64,000 bases of DNA, taken from contig OY829328.1 in NCBI GenBank assembly GCA_963691655.1, positions 33,623,890 through 33,687,889 of the forward strand. The letters are read 5' to 3'. The stretch comes from Toxonevra muliebris. Taxonomy: Eukaryota > Arthropoda > Insecta > Diptera > Pallopteridae. This document shows positions 44,957 through 56,240 of this stretch, piece after piece (position 1 is the stretch's first letter; the number at the start of each line of letters is the position of its first letter). The notes beneath the pieces are model-generated. The model searched no databases. It was given only the letters and a program-made list of their open reading frames with translations, and was not told the origin of the DNA. Position numbers and translations under genes: made by a program.

Positions 44957-47189
44957 TTGCTTGAACTTGGTCGACATTTAGTTTTTTGAAGAGATCTACG
45001 CCGCCTGTATCTTTGACTCGCTCTTTAAATAAGGGTGTTACAGTACAGCAAAACTGGCTCCAATTATCTAACAGAAGATCTTCTTTGCCGGGAAATAATT
45101 GTTTGAAGTCGGATTCAATCTTTGAAAATAGAATTGAAATTAAACTAAATATTGCAATATACCAACAAGTAATAACGAAAACACACATGATTGAAAACTT
45201 ACCAAGCGAAACCCGAAACTTTGTTTTAATGATGGCCACGCTTCTAAGATGTTATGCAATGAAGGAGTACTTTTGAAAAATTCCTGTCGATATGTAAAAG
45301 TGAGCTGCCACTTATAAAGAAGTTCATCGTAAGGTTCTGTGCTGAATTTCAACCAATTTTTTGCTGCTTCGTCATCAATACTGGAATTGTAATCTATAAA
45401 CATGTGCAAAAAATTGGAATAATAAATTTACATCAACAAATTTAAAATAAGATACTTTTATGACAGCTACTCTGCAAAACTGATTTTTTTTTTTTAGCAA
45501 TAACACAATTTTTCCTCAGCTTATATAAACAGTTGTGATACTTAGCATACAAACAGCCTCCGGGTTTTTTGTCTTTTCTATTAATGAAATATATCTCCTA
45601 TTCAATATGAAAAACATATGTAATAGTATTAGAACGACATAAAAATATTAAAGTAGGAAAATTACTGGAATTTCAATACTTTTGATTGAATAGAAAAATA
45701 GCTGAACTATATTTTGTAGGTAATTATTGAATCATGTAAACCCAAATTTTGAGACTATAACCCACTTTGTGATTTGCTGCTTCTCCTTTTTAATACTAAT
45801 TTTATATTATAATCATCAAAAACTATTAGCTTTTCTTTATTAAACACAAAACAATGAAACAGAACTTTATTAATTGTATTCCTTAAATTGATCAGTTTTT
45901 CGCTACCGTATGACTGCGAGTTACATTTGTAACATTGGTTCAGTTGAAGTTCTAAGTGGTGGACCCATATGTAGCATATCGGAACTTTGCCATAGCGTAC
46001 TGAGGCCTTTAGACCACGAACTCAACGACCGAATACAGACTACCGAACCTTACAGCCAACTGATGACAATTTTCAAGGTATATACTTGTTATGTGTATAA
46101 TTTGGAAGCTACTTAAATATATATCGGTATCTAAGAGCAAAAGCGCTTTAAGTCACAAAATGTAAAGTTTACAGAACGTAAAATAAAATGTAGTTTAAAG
46201 ATTTCGTGTTAAGTGCCCATATTGTTTCAATATATTTATTAGTATAATTAACAATTGAATTCACGAAAAGTTCTAATATTGTAATTGATTTTGTTCAATG
46301 AAAATAAAACAGATGATGCCACCGAAGTAGAGCAAAACGTTAAGCGATGAAAAAATTTGTTTATTTTTTTAATATGAAGTAATCTAGTCAACGAATAAAT
46401 ATATAAAATAAAATAATTTTTACTTGTTTTGCTCCATAAGCGAAGTGGACTTAAAATTAAAAAGGGAAAGTACCTACAAAATATGGTTGTCCCATCACCC
46501 ATTCCGATATGAATCAGGAAATGTATAATTAACTAATTTATTACACATATTTACCTTACACTCGGTTGGAAAAAATTCCAAAATTTGATTGCTTAAATAA
46601 TTGAATTGTGGTGTTGCGTGAATTTTTTCTTTCAATAAATATTCTGCTATTAGACCAGCAAGATTTTTTCGATAATATGGGTTGAGTTTTTTGTTGTTTT
46701 CGTAAAAATTTAAAATTGTTGCACCTGTATAAGAAGCTCTTAGGAGTCCTAAAATGGAAAACTGCATGGATAATTTTACAAACAACAAAGTTATCAGTTT
46801 ATGTAAATTAATACCTCATTTAGATCATCGATTGCATAGAAAAAACTTGATGAAATGGATGCAGTTGACCCTGTTTGAGATGTTGAAAGCTGACTTTCAA
46901 CTCTTTCGGCTCTTTGCCAATTGAAGAGATTGTGCTCGAAAATAATTCGTTGGCCAAACAAGTTTTTAGGTACTATTTCAGACATTTGGCTGGAAGTCAA
47001 ATATTTTAGGCTTTCTGTGGTAATGCCGTGTTCTGGAAGAAATGAAAATAAAATCAACAAACATTTTATCTAATGCATACGGGCAATATTGTACTCACCC
47101 ATAAATAAATCGTAAAATATTTCACCCTTAAGTTTGCTTAGAACAGCATGGAATTCATCATTTGTGTTTTCCAAAACAATTTCCATGAA
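44957..47189 (-). CDS. Multi-exon gene inside the CACTG element: SAM-like plus uncharacterised domains
   Basis: Exons (minus strand): A 47189-47099 (MEIVLENTNDEFHAVL; Met at 47186), donor G/GTGAGT; B 47032-46815, joining in phase to read FMEHGITTESLKYLTSSQMS and GQRIIFEHNLFNW, a SAM-domain-like core; C 46761-46555 (FSILGLLRASYTGATILNFY, YRKNLAGLIAEYLL, ILEFFPTECK); a doubtful short exon near 46478-46427; E 45393-45203 (NWLKFSTEPYDELLYKWQLT, FTYRQEFF, LEAWPSLKQSFGFRL); F 45119-44957 (IESDFKQLFPGKEDLLLDNW, SQFCCTVTPLFKER). Junctions A/B, B/C and E/F have GT-AG borders and matching phases. The C, E and F segments resemble (from memory) large uncharacterised proteins predicted in aphids, Hydra and fish, with FPTE, EWPILK..GY.LI and NW..F motifs. 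No DDE, RT or helicase motif seen. A further 3' exon could not be fixed. Function unknown. Confidence 0.6.
45910..46116 (+). other. Plus-strand open frame within the CACTG element
   Basis: A GC-richer frame of 68 codons: MTASYICNIGSVEVLSGGPI, CSISELCHSVLRPLDHELND, RIQTTEPYSQLMTIFK, then a possible donor (AAGGTATATAC) at 46078. It lies between exons of the minus-strand gene, so it may be an antisense shadow, an intron-borne fragment or an exon of a second gene. I do not recognise it. Confidence 0.25.
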
Positions 47190-47242
47190 CTGAAAAGAAA
47201 AATAATAAATAACAAAACTTATATAACGTCAGAACATAAAAC

Positions 47243-47383
47243 CTAAACTACAACAGCGCGTCGTGGCGGTGGCAGGGGCAGTAAAACAAAATCAGCTATT
47301 CACTGCCATCAAATTTAGAAATGGACCTAATCGAAGCAGCGCTGCAAACTGCCATGACGCGCTATTGTAGTTTGGGCTTAACA
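47243..47383. repeat. Small palindromic MITE (about 140 bp)
   Basis: CCTAAACTACAACAGCGCGT on the left and CCCAAACTACAATAGCGCGT (reverse complement of the right) form arms of about 30 bp around a GGCGGTGGCAGGGGCAG-containing loop. It lies upstream of exon A of the enclosed gene, in or near its leader. Confidence 0.7.
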
Positions 47384-48554
47384 CATACACAACATAATTT
47401 TCTTTTCAACAAAACATAAATGCATAGCCAATTAAAATATTTGCATAACATCCTATAATTGCAAACTTTCTGAACACAATTGTTTAACAAATGAATCGCA
47501 GTCTGCGACATAGAATCATAATTGTGAAATTCTTTTTATGCATTTGCATACAAACTGAAAATTTTAAAAATTATACAGCACTTATGTTTTGTTGAAATTT
47601 CACTTATTTTTTTTCATTTAACAATAGCCACATTACATTAATAACAGCTTAACTTTCTTTATTTTTTCACAATATTAAACTCACTTTATTTTTCCACCTT
47701 CACTTTTTCACAATATAAAATTCACTTTAATTTCCACTAAAAATATTCCACGCACACGCATCAGAACAAAAATCAACTGCGCTTCTGATCAAGCAATAAC
47801 AACAACAAAAAATGCGAATAACTGACAAAATTAAAGTTTCTCCCGTTATGTTTACAAAAACAAATATTCTTTGCATGCTCTTGTTGGGGTTGCCAACATG
47901 ACAGAAATTCGTTACCTAATGGTAGAAAATCCGATTTAACTGTAAGTTCGTTGTTCAGAATTGTAAAATAAGACTAATATTTTTGGGAATAAATAGTTAA
48001 ATCTTTTTTCGAAAGTATTTGAGTTATTTCTGAATGAAGTAGTCAATCAGACAAAATAAGTAATGAGCTTGAACAAAAAAGTTGGCATCCCATGTTAATG
48101 GAAAGAAAACGAACAATTTGCAACTATATATTTGCTTTCACTGTTGTTGTGCTGGTCTCTTTCTCTCTTTACAAAGAAATGTCGTTCGCAATAAAATTTT
48201 AAGAAAATCTCCTTACACCAAGGAAAAATTTTACTCACGCTAATGAAAAATACGTCCTACGGTTGAGTAAATTTACTAATAATAATTACAAGTTTTCCTA
48301 AAATAAAAATAAGGAAACAATTTCCTATATATTAGGAAACGTGACCTGAAGTGTAGGAATTCGTCTTAAAATTAAAGAAATTTTTACTTATATTTAACAG
48401 TTACAAATTGAGGAAAAATTTTTACTTCGTATAAGGAAACGAAGTCATTACTTTAAAGATATTTTTCATAGAGTATAGGAAAAAATACTTCAGCTTAGGA
48501 AAAAAATTTAAGGAACTCGTTTCCTTAGATTTAGTACAGTCTTTTTTTTCAGTG

Positions 48555-49105
48555 TAACAATGTATCTACAATATATGGTATGTATTTATATGCAATGTAT
48601 TAAATGAAATAAATGAAAGCCAACAACAACAACATTACTCATGACCAACTAAACAATAAATGCTTTTGACAGACAACATGGCGGCTGTGAAGCAACATAC
48701 ATACATACAATTTTATGTATGCACCCAACGGCCGAGAATACATTCTGATGAGCATCTGTGGAAGCTTAGAAGCGCACAGGCTACCACAAACTCTCTAGAT
48801 GCAATAAGAATTTCGATCACTGTTTCCAGATTGAAGGCATTTGCCGTTAGGGCAAAGTTTTTTCAAAAAGCCAGGTTTATACTGGTTATGTTACTAGTTG
48901 AAAGAAAGAAAATACTCCTTAATGTATTTAATCTAATCCTAGTTAGAATTGAACAATGTAACAAAGTACGCAAATCAATAACCAACTGCATTCTTTGCGT
49001 GAAAATAAGACTAGAAACGCAGTTTAAATAAGCGAGTGTTGGGACCAACAAAATTTTGCTGTACGGGAGAAATTTTGGCTCCTCCATCATCCATTAGAGT
49101 TAGAA
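48555..49105. other. No clear gene
   Basis: A 123-codon plus frame at 48660-49031 starts next to AACAACAACAAC and CATACATACATA simple sequence and has no recognisable motif. I treat it as unproven. Confidence 0.35.
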
Positions 49106-49109
49106 AAAT

Positions 49110-49440
49110 GATGATTTTCAAAGGCTCCTTAGTGAAAACAGAATGATGGTCTGCTGCAAAGCTCTACATTAAGGCTTGCACCTTGCTTTGCAAGCTCATC
49201 CGCCATCTCATTTCCCATTATGCTAGAATGTCCTGCGACTCAGCAGAGCTGTAGTTTGTTGTTGATATTGAAGTCTTAAAGGGAGTTGTTTGATTTGGAC
49301 TTCATTGTATGGATTTTCAAAGCCTTCAGTGCGAGATGATTTGACTGTCTGAATAAGAAACACTGTACAATAGTATCTGAGTTGTGGCCCAGCCCAGTTT
49401 TCCTAGAGTATTTTTAACCGCTGATCGCAAATCAGAAACA
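49110..49440 (-). pseudogene. LINE RNase H domain remnant
   Basis: Minus-strand reading gives RQSNHLALKAL, HTMKSKSNNSL, then after a stop LQLC(stop)VAGHSSIMGNEMAD and ELAKQGASLNVEL. The GHSSI.GNEMADELAK motif is the C-terminal active-site region of RNase H domains in LINEs of the I/Jockey group, where RNase H removes template RNA. The Trp before VAGH is a stop codon, so the fragment is dead. Confidence 0.8.
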
Positions 49441-50239
49441 ATTTTTTTTGGATTACGTCAGGTTTTGTATATATTCGTAAATTTTGAAATGTTCAGGGAG
49501 CTTTAAAATACTCCGACTTACACAAAATGTGTCTCTGTCGACAGAAGAAGTTTCTGTCAACATAAGAAATTTTTTTTTTACACATCTTTTTATTATTTAG
49601 TATTTTTAATAATTTTTTGAAATTGAAGAAACAAAAAAAATTGAAGTTGTCCCATAAAAGTCACAATAGTTTCGACCATTATGCTTCGATTGTAACAAAG
49701 CAAATTCCAAACGATACAGGAAAAAACAACAAAGACGTCAATATCAAAATTGTTTGGTTGGCATCAAAGTCAGGAAAAATGTTCAAATTCATGTACACAT
49801 ATGTGTACGAAAATCCTGAGAGGGTTCATTTAAAAAAGAGTTTCATTTGCTCTGAAAAAGGTCTCAATCCGAAAATGCTGTAAACGAAACCGAAAAGCGA
49901 TAAAAAATACTGCAGAAAAACTGGGCAATAACTCATTTACTGTTTTGAAGCTCCAGCAAGCTGGATTCCATATGATATGGTCAAGTCTATATGATGACTT
50001 TATAATTTTTTTTATATATGTAGCTCAAATGTGTGCTCTAAACTGAAATTTTTCTTTGAGTTTCAGTTTGTTTTTAGTGTTTATGGAGTTTATTTACTGC
50101 TAAGAATTTTTTCGAATTTAGACGTGAAGAAGTATTTTACTTCATTGTATTGTGGTGATTAATGGTGAATGAAAGTGACATGGGAACTTTTAAATTCAAT
50201 ATCCCGGATTTGCTGATTTCATCCCATTCTTTACAGATC

Positions 50240-50560
50240 TGTGGTGCTCATCTAGGACTCGAGCAGCCGTATTGTAATTTCGATGACTGCCAAGAATCGC
50301 AGTATCATGTGCAAAGGTAAAGGCTACAACCTGATTGTTTGCGGTATTTTTGATGGACTTAGGGCAACCACGGTTTTGTTGGAAAGACTATACATATCAC
50401 TTATATCATGGAACCAATAAAAATGCATCGATAGACTCCGCCACCTATATCGAATCATTTTGATGTAAAAAGTTTATATTTTGCTCTGAATACTATGACT
50501 TTAGAATCATATGTGGGCTCAGTTTTATAGATTTTATATCAAACCCTATTAAACGCTTGT
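50240..50560 (-). pseudogene. Jockey-type reverse transcriptase remnant
   Basis: The minus strand has LFLDIAQAFNRV (normally LDI..AFD.VWH..L, first catalytic Asp present) and, after several stops, FTFAHDTAILGSHRNYNTAA (normally YADDTAI...). The first Asp of the ADD pair is His here, which would abolish polymerase activity. Lesions are dense, so this is an old copy. It precedes the RNase H fragment on the same strand. Confidence 0.75.
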
Positions 50561-50842
50561 GCGATATCAAGAAACAATGTGAACCAAATGAACAGTTGTT
50601 TGCTTTCAAAAGCGATTCTTCTTTCACTACCGATTTGATGTACTTTTTCAATTTTGCTGCAATTGACTAGAAATTATATTCAATTACAGTTGAATTCTAG
50701 CAACAGTTTTTCAAATAGTTTAGATAAAATGGGTAAGCAACTGATAGGTTTATATGAAGAGACTTGAGTCTATTACAATAACTAACTCACTACTGATTGA
50801 CTTAGTTTCGGCTTTCGGTTTCGTAAACTCAAACTCAAACTG

Positions 50843-50868
50843 CTCTCTCTCTCTCTCTCTCTCTCTCT
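50843..50868. repeat. (CT)n microsatellite
   Basis: About 13 uninterrupted CT units. The open frame on the minus strand here with alternating Arg-Glu is a by-product. Confidence 0.95.
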
Positions 50869-50869
50869 T

Positions 50870-51832
50870 TACTTCGAAAATAATCGAATTAGGTGCGCGT
50901 ATTGTAGAAGCGTATAAAATTTTTCCATAGGGCATATCTATTTTTACATATGTAGTAGTAATAAACAATTCTTATACTCGTATAAAAGACAAATGCATCA
51001 AAAGCAACGATAAATGAAATTGTTATGAGCGTCCATACAGACACATATACACGTACGTACATACCCAATGAAAACATTTTTAATGCCGATTTTGAAATAA
51101 AAACTAAGGCACAAATGGTAGATTTTCTAACTGTTTCATTCGTTTACTTCCGGCTTGTGAACATTTGCGACGACGAAGTGGCCTCTTCAGAATTAACATA
51201 AAAATACAAAACAAAAAAGGAAGAGCAAGGAAAGCTTTACAGACACATACATACATATACACAATACACATATAAACGTATTTAAAAAGACTATAGCACA
51301 ATTTATACTTGTCTCAACTCTCCGTATACAATATATGTATGTATGTATATAAATATGTATGCAAGTTAGACATTTCGAAATTGTAATATATCCGTTGTGT
51401 TGTAAAACTACATACACACACATGTGTATGTGCATAAATGTGTATATATGCTTATAAATTTACACATGCACGCGCGGAAGCTCTCAGCAAAACTAGAACG
51501 GAAACGGAAATGTGTGTTGTCAGCATATCATTTGTTTGTGAGTGTGATTTTTATGTTATAATTTTTTTCATTTTACAATTCTTTTCGTTTTACTTTGCTT
51601 TATTTTACATTTTCCTAGCAAACAAATACATTATACACATAACGATGGTTAATCTCATAGAAGTGTTAAGTGCCAAATATAGAAATTTCCGGGAAAATAA
51701 ATTTTGTGTTATGAATTTAAATTTTCAAGCTTTTAACACTGATTCCTTAAACTGTATCTTTAGGCACTATTATTGGTTATATTAAATGCTTAAAAACGGC
51801 ACTTACCTGATTTTCATTCAAAGCTCCAATTA
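50870..51832. other. No clear gene; TATG/CATA microsatellites
   Basis: ACATACATACATATACACA at about 51245 and ATATGTATGTATGTATAT at about 51331. Several short frames cross these tracts. No motif seen. Confidence 0.45.
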
Positions 51833-51840
51833 GCACATCT

Positions 51841-53268
51841 TTGTGTCCGGCCGAATGTTCGGCTTCGGTTCTCCAGCTATTCGGCCGGAAATTGCATCTT
51901 CGGCTACGGCTTCGGCTTCGGCAGAAAATTACCGAAGTTTTGGCTGAAGTATTTTGCCGAAGCCTACAGATTAGCAGTGAAAACTACAGATTAGCAGTGA
52001 AAAATAAATGTTACCACTTTACATTATAAAATATGTAGATTTATTGCAATTTCTGTGTTATATTTTCTCCGTTTGCTTGTTCCATTTTTTCTTTTTGAAG
52101 TAACTCACAGATTTACAACCTTACAAACTGAAAACAGTGATTTTTTTAGCATACAACCTGCAAGAGCTAATATAATTAGAGTCAACAGAAGCAAGATAAA
52201 CTTGTTTACCTTTTAAGGAAGAACATGAAGTAGACAGTTTTGAACACTGTTGTTGCATTGGTGAGCTTCGGGTTCTCTTTCTTTACACATTACATATATT
52301 GCCTTAACTTTGTATTATTTTAGATTTTAGTAACACACTTGATTCGCTCTAAGCACAAGTACATACATAAGTTTGTTAATTGTACACTGAATTATATTGA
52401 ATATATTTTGTTATTGTAATTGAATAAATCGACACAAATTGAACCCCTGAATTTCTTTAAATTCTTCGTTGCGTTAATTGTTAAAGAAGGCGACATTTTT
52501 CATTACTGGTGCTCTACTTTTTTTTCGGTTTCAAGGGGATCCAATGGTGATGGGTCAAAAAAATTTAAATCGATCGAAATTAACAGATTTAGAACTTGGC
52601 AGGTCCTAATACAGCAATCATGCATATTTGAACGTTCAAGCTAATTTTTTCTCAAAACAGCATTTTTTGAAATGGCAGCCATGATATCTCCAAAGCCCGT
52701 CCGAACCAGGATCAATGTGAGAGCTCCTATAGTTTTTTATTTAAGTTGAAACAGTTAAAAAAATGACAAAATTCAAATATTTATTTTCAAAACTAGATAG
52801 ATAGATGGTTCTTTTGTTTGACATTTTCTGATATAAAAATACAAACTTTTAATGACTTAACTAAAAGAATATACGGTAAAACTATCTCAAAAATTGGATT
52901 TTCAGTATTTTTACTTAATTAATTTTATCGATTAATACGTTGTTTCAATCTTTGATTTTAGATAAGCAGAACCATGGCAACCATCGGCCAACTTTTTCCA
53001 ACGCCAACGCAGATATTGTTGAACGACAGACGTTCTACAGATATACTTGTAAAGTCAATGTAACAGTATATTTTGGCGTAAACAAATTTTTAAATGATTC
53101 TTGAAATAAATAATATTTTTCAGAAAAATATTTGTCAGCTCCTACAATAGTGAACAGTTATTTAGTGCTACAGGTCAGCTTTTTATTTAGGCCCAAAAGT
53201 TAGAGGAATGGCCGAAGTTCGGCTTCGGTTTCGGCTACGGCCAAAAAACCACCTTCGGTCCGACACTA
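51841..53268 (+). mobile_element. hAT element, degenerate, with perfect 8-bp duplication
   Basis: Ends TTGTGTCCGGCCGAA (left) and TAGTGTCGGACCGAA (right, reverse complement) are flanked by identical GCACATCT at 51833-51840 and 53269-53276. Subterminal regions are packed with GGCTTCGGCTTCGG-type hexamers (51855-51962 and 53206-53255), unusual GC-rich islands in this locus. Near the right end a hAT-dimerisation-like peptide is encoded on the plus strand. At 1428 bp it lacks most of a hAT transposase. Confidence 0.85.
53120..53205 (+). pseudogene. hAT transposase C-terminal (dimerisation) remnant
   Basis: The plus strand reads EKYLSAPTIVNS and, after a one-base loss, EQLFSATGQLFI. hAT transposases end with Y L S . 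P . S S . . S E R L F S . . G, so this is the most conserved part of the dimerisation region. The rest of the enzyme was not recognised upstream within the element. Confidence 0.65.
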
Positions 53269-53276
53269 GCACATCT

Positions 53277-54224
53277 ATGAGCTTAACCATCGATATTTAC
53301 TACATGAATATATTTCAAAGAGTACATTTTTCTTTTTGTTTTTTTTTCATTTCTCCCTTATGCACACACACAAATAAAATGTTATTTTTTGGGGAAATTG
53401 TCCTTTTGCAGTCGTAAATGCAAATTTCCTTTAAGGATGTATGTGCTCACATTTATTTATTTGTATGTATGCATATATAAAAAATATTTGTATCTACACA
53501 TTCACATATGTTACACGCTTACACATATACAATCGAATTTTATGGCGCTTCAATGGCGACATTTCCATCGCTTCTTTTCTTCACTCAAAATTTTCTTTAC
53601 AATTGCATGCGTCTTAACGAATTTTTATGTATTATTTGTTAGAAAGTTATTTATTAGAAATTCAATTGATTTTTGTTTCGGTTTTTTTCTCTTTCTTTTT
53701 ACTGTTTCTTCTACTTTTTTTACAGTAGTTTATTGACATTTTCTTTTTATAGTTTATGAGAAATATATTAAGTTTTATGGTAATTGTTCTTGACGATTTT
53801 TTTCAATTCCTCTAAAAGTTAAACATATGTAGGATGTAAAAAAATTTGCTATATAACTTCAATTAAATTAAAGTTTAACTACGTAGTTTTGTTTGCTTGT
53901 GCACTCTCTTCCTCTCTTCATCTTTAATGTAAGTGTGGACATGGATTTAGATTATATAAATCTAGCAGCCCTAAATTTTTGTGTAAAATGTAATTGATTT
54001 TGGCCAAATAAACATAGAAAATAGCACCAGATAATGTGTAATGAAAAAAGGAAACACGTTTGATCAACTCCGCTTGCTTTTTGCAAAGTGATTTGGATTA
54101 GCAACCTACATCTCCGCTTCAAATATATTGCTCTCTAGATATTCAGTATTGAGTGTTTTGATTTATGGGAGTGTTATGCCCAATTAACCACTCTTGCTCT
54201 TATATACCATGCTGAACCAATAAA
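53277..54224. other. No gene recognised
   Basis: AT-rich, CATATAT/TATGTATG simple sequence around 53460-53530, poly-T tracts. Confidence 0.4.
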
Positions 54225-54490
54225 CAGTAATAACAGAGCTGTGTAGTTTGAAAAAATTATTGCCCAATAAATTTAAAAAAATCTTAACATATAATTTCGC
54301 GCCTTTCAAAGCTCTCCTAGAACTTTAAGATATTATCTGATTTTGAAAATTTGTTACCACTTCTGTTCATGTGGATGAGTAGAAATTTAACTATGTTGTT
54401 ACTTTTTAGTGGATGCTTTTTTTTGGCTATTTTTTGTATCCTAAAAATGTATCTTTGTGTGATCAGTTTTGTGAATCACAGTATATGTTA
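54225..54490 (+). repeat. Dispersed repeat, copy 3
   Basis: AACAGAGCTGTGTAGTTTGAAAAA, ATATTATCTGATTTTGAAAA, TTCATGTGGATGAG, and a trailing ATCACAGTATATG parallel the 7260-7505 copy in order. More diverged; the ends are not sharp. Confidence 0.55.
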
Positions 54491-54829
54491 GAGCTTCTAT
54501 TAATGCAGAATTACTACGAATGTCAGCTTATGTGTTTGTTGGGGATAACTTGCTATAATAAAAATAAAAATAGGAAAATGTATCCTTTCAGCAAATGTTC
54601 GAATTTTTCTGTTTCTTCGTTACAAAAAAAAAGTTTAGAAATGGTTGTATATAATTTCTTGGTTAACAGTTTATTTGTTTCCTAACCATATTACAAGGTT
54701 ACTTTCCTAGAGTAAACAATTAAAATGTGTTACTGAAAAAAAGTCTATTTTACGCCCTTTTAGCTTTCCAACTCATATATTAAAAGTTAATTTAACCCTC
54801 ATCCTGTAAGAAATAAAAGCAACGAATTC

Positions 54830-56240
54830 CGTCTTTTGGGCAAATTTTGCCCAATACATTTTTATTGCATATCGTGAATATATATTACAGTTGTCGCAAG
54901 TTATTTCTATATTAGAATGTTGTTTGCTCACAAATAAATTACATGTTTTACATTTTGCATTGTATTTGATAAATTTGGGCAGAAGTGACAATGAGCTTTT
55001 CTGGTATTTCTCTCTTTTGATGCTTAAATCGCAGCAGAGCTATGTGGGAAAGATGTTCTCAGGTTATAATATTGCATAATGTTGGATTTCTTCAGCTAAT
55101 TATGTTGTAGCGCAGCATCGTGGTCTACGGCGACTAGTGTTACTCTAATGTTATGTTCGAAAAAGAACTTAATAAAAGATGGGTTTCTTTCTCATATCCA
55201 AAATATGTGGAGGTAAAAATACTTATTCCTACGATCTGCCCCAACAATAATAATTTTTCGAAGTTATATATAAACAGGTTAATGAACCAATGTAGTCATC
55301 ACAACCACAATGTATATAGTTACGGGCAAATCAGACGGCCGTTTCGGAATCCGCCACAATTCCTCATCAGTGATCTTAGTGGTAGTTCTTAATCTTTCAA
55401 TATCCTACATAAGCTACTAATATTTGAAATCATAATCCAGAATTACAAATTTGATTCCAAATATCTTCACTGAATAGAGATATTGAAAGAAACTACCACT
55501 ACCGTTCTATACACTAATGTTGTTGTTTTTTCCCCATTGTAGCTAGTCTGCATAACAGTTCGTTATTTGAAAGTCTAGTACATGAGAGAGTGTGTGTGTT
55601 TGTGAGAAACTGATTCTAGGTGTCATTTTTTCTGAACGGGCCCCATTCGATCAGTTCACGATAGTTTTTAGGAGACTATGAAAATTAAATCGAGATGTTA
55701 ATTTTTCAATATGAAGCGTGATATAATGAATAATTCTGCATCATTAACTCAAAAACCATGTTTTTTGACTTAAGACAGTCTTTTAGTAAATGAGCGATAT
55801 GACGTAAAAAAATTGTCGCAAGCTATATTCTGAGTATTCTTTGAGTGCTTCTGACAGCTCTAATACTAATTCAGGTGCACAATTACGGTCTCTTTCTGGT
55901 ATACTTGTATACTTGCATAGACCAGGCGTAGTTGTTAGTAGAGTCGCATAGTACCCAAATTTTATACCGTATTTCGCCGGTTTGAAAAGAATGTATTGCT
56001 TGAATCGGAATTTTTCGCGAAAAGGCATTTACCGCTCATCAACTGTCACGCATTCGTTATCCCACAAAACTCTAATAGGAGTCAGCTTGTCGCGAGCACG
56101 TCGATCTGACTTTACAGATTTGTCGTCAAATCACAAAACTCGGTCAATATTTGGAATCTACGCAAAGTCATAATTGCTTTCAACATGGGTCAACCTTTCC
56201 CATCGTCCCATAAACTTCCTAACGCTTTACCACAAGAGCG
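54830..56240 (-). pseudogene. piggyBac transposase pseudogene
   Basis: Minus strand from the high end: RFDDKSVKSDRRARDKLTPI (about 56145-56085, after a frame change), VTVDER(stop)MPFREKF, and FKQYILFKPAKYGIKFGYYA (56005-55950), the conserved R...Y.P.KP.KYGIK.W block with catalytic acidic residues nearby in the family. The frame then runs into the insertion at 55803. Left of the insertion are decayed fragments and the C-terminal cysteine-rich domain YNAKCKTCNLFVSKQHSN followed by ITCDNCN (54960-54890), which binds DNA in piggyBac. Stops and the insertion inactivate it. Confidence 0.85.
55255..55803. repeat. Insertion in the piggyBac copy: inverted copy of the 19.7-kb repeat
   Basis: Reversed relative to 19.7-20.26 kb. 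Its right end is the ATATCGCTCATTTACTAAAA terminus (reverse complement) seen at both ends of the 6699-8279 unit. Its left end is a single 68-bp block (TATATAAACAGGTTAATGAA and onward). It links the two repeat families: the same outer terminus can carry different interiors. Confidence 0.7.

Larger units (their letters stand above)
43911..48554. mobile_element. Large CACTGAAAA TIR element with TAAGGAAA subterminal arrays and an internal gene
   Basis: Ends CACTGAAAAAAAAAATTACT (43911) and CACTGAAAAAAAAGACTGTA (reverse complement, ending 48554) are bordered by TA. The next base pairs on each side continue as ACTAAATCT(T/A)AGGAAA, so homology extends about 40 bp. For about 470 bp at the left and 330 bp at the right, TTAAGGAAA, TAGGAAA, TTTCCTTA and TTACT words recur every 20-40 bp. 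The central 3.5 kb is free of them and holds a spliced minus-strand gene (44957-47189). The element is 4644 bp. I cannot place it in a known superfamily. Confidence 0.72.
49110..50650 (-). mobile_element. Jockey/R1-type LINE remnant with RNase H
   Basis: Minus strand, from high coordinates: RT pieces LFIWFTLFLDIAQAFNRV (about 50555-50500) and VAFTFAHDTAILGSHRNYNT followed by AARVLDEHH (50325-50240), where the usual FADDTAIL box reads FAHDTAIL. Then, after about 700 bp of foreign or diverged sequence, an RNase H-like end: VAGHSSIMGNEMADELAKQG followed by ASLNVEL (49247-49160), the classical GH.GI.GNE.AD.LAK motif. An RNase H domain after the RT is typical of I/Jockey/R1-group LINEs. The gap (49450-50150) holds an unrecognised plus frame (49617-49883). 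Confidence 0.8.

Noticed and set aside
48660..49031. 123-codon plus frame starting MLLTDNMAAVKQ
   Set aside because: Begins beside simple sequence, no recognisable domain. Could not be supported as a gene.
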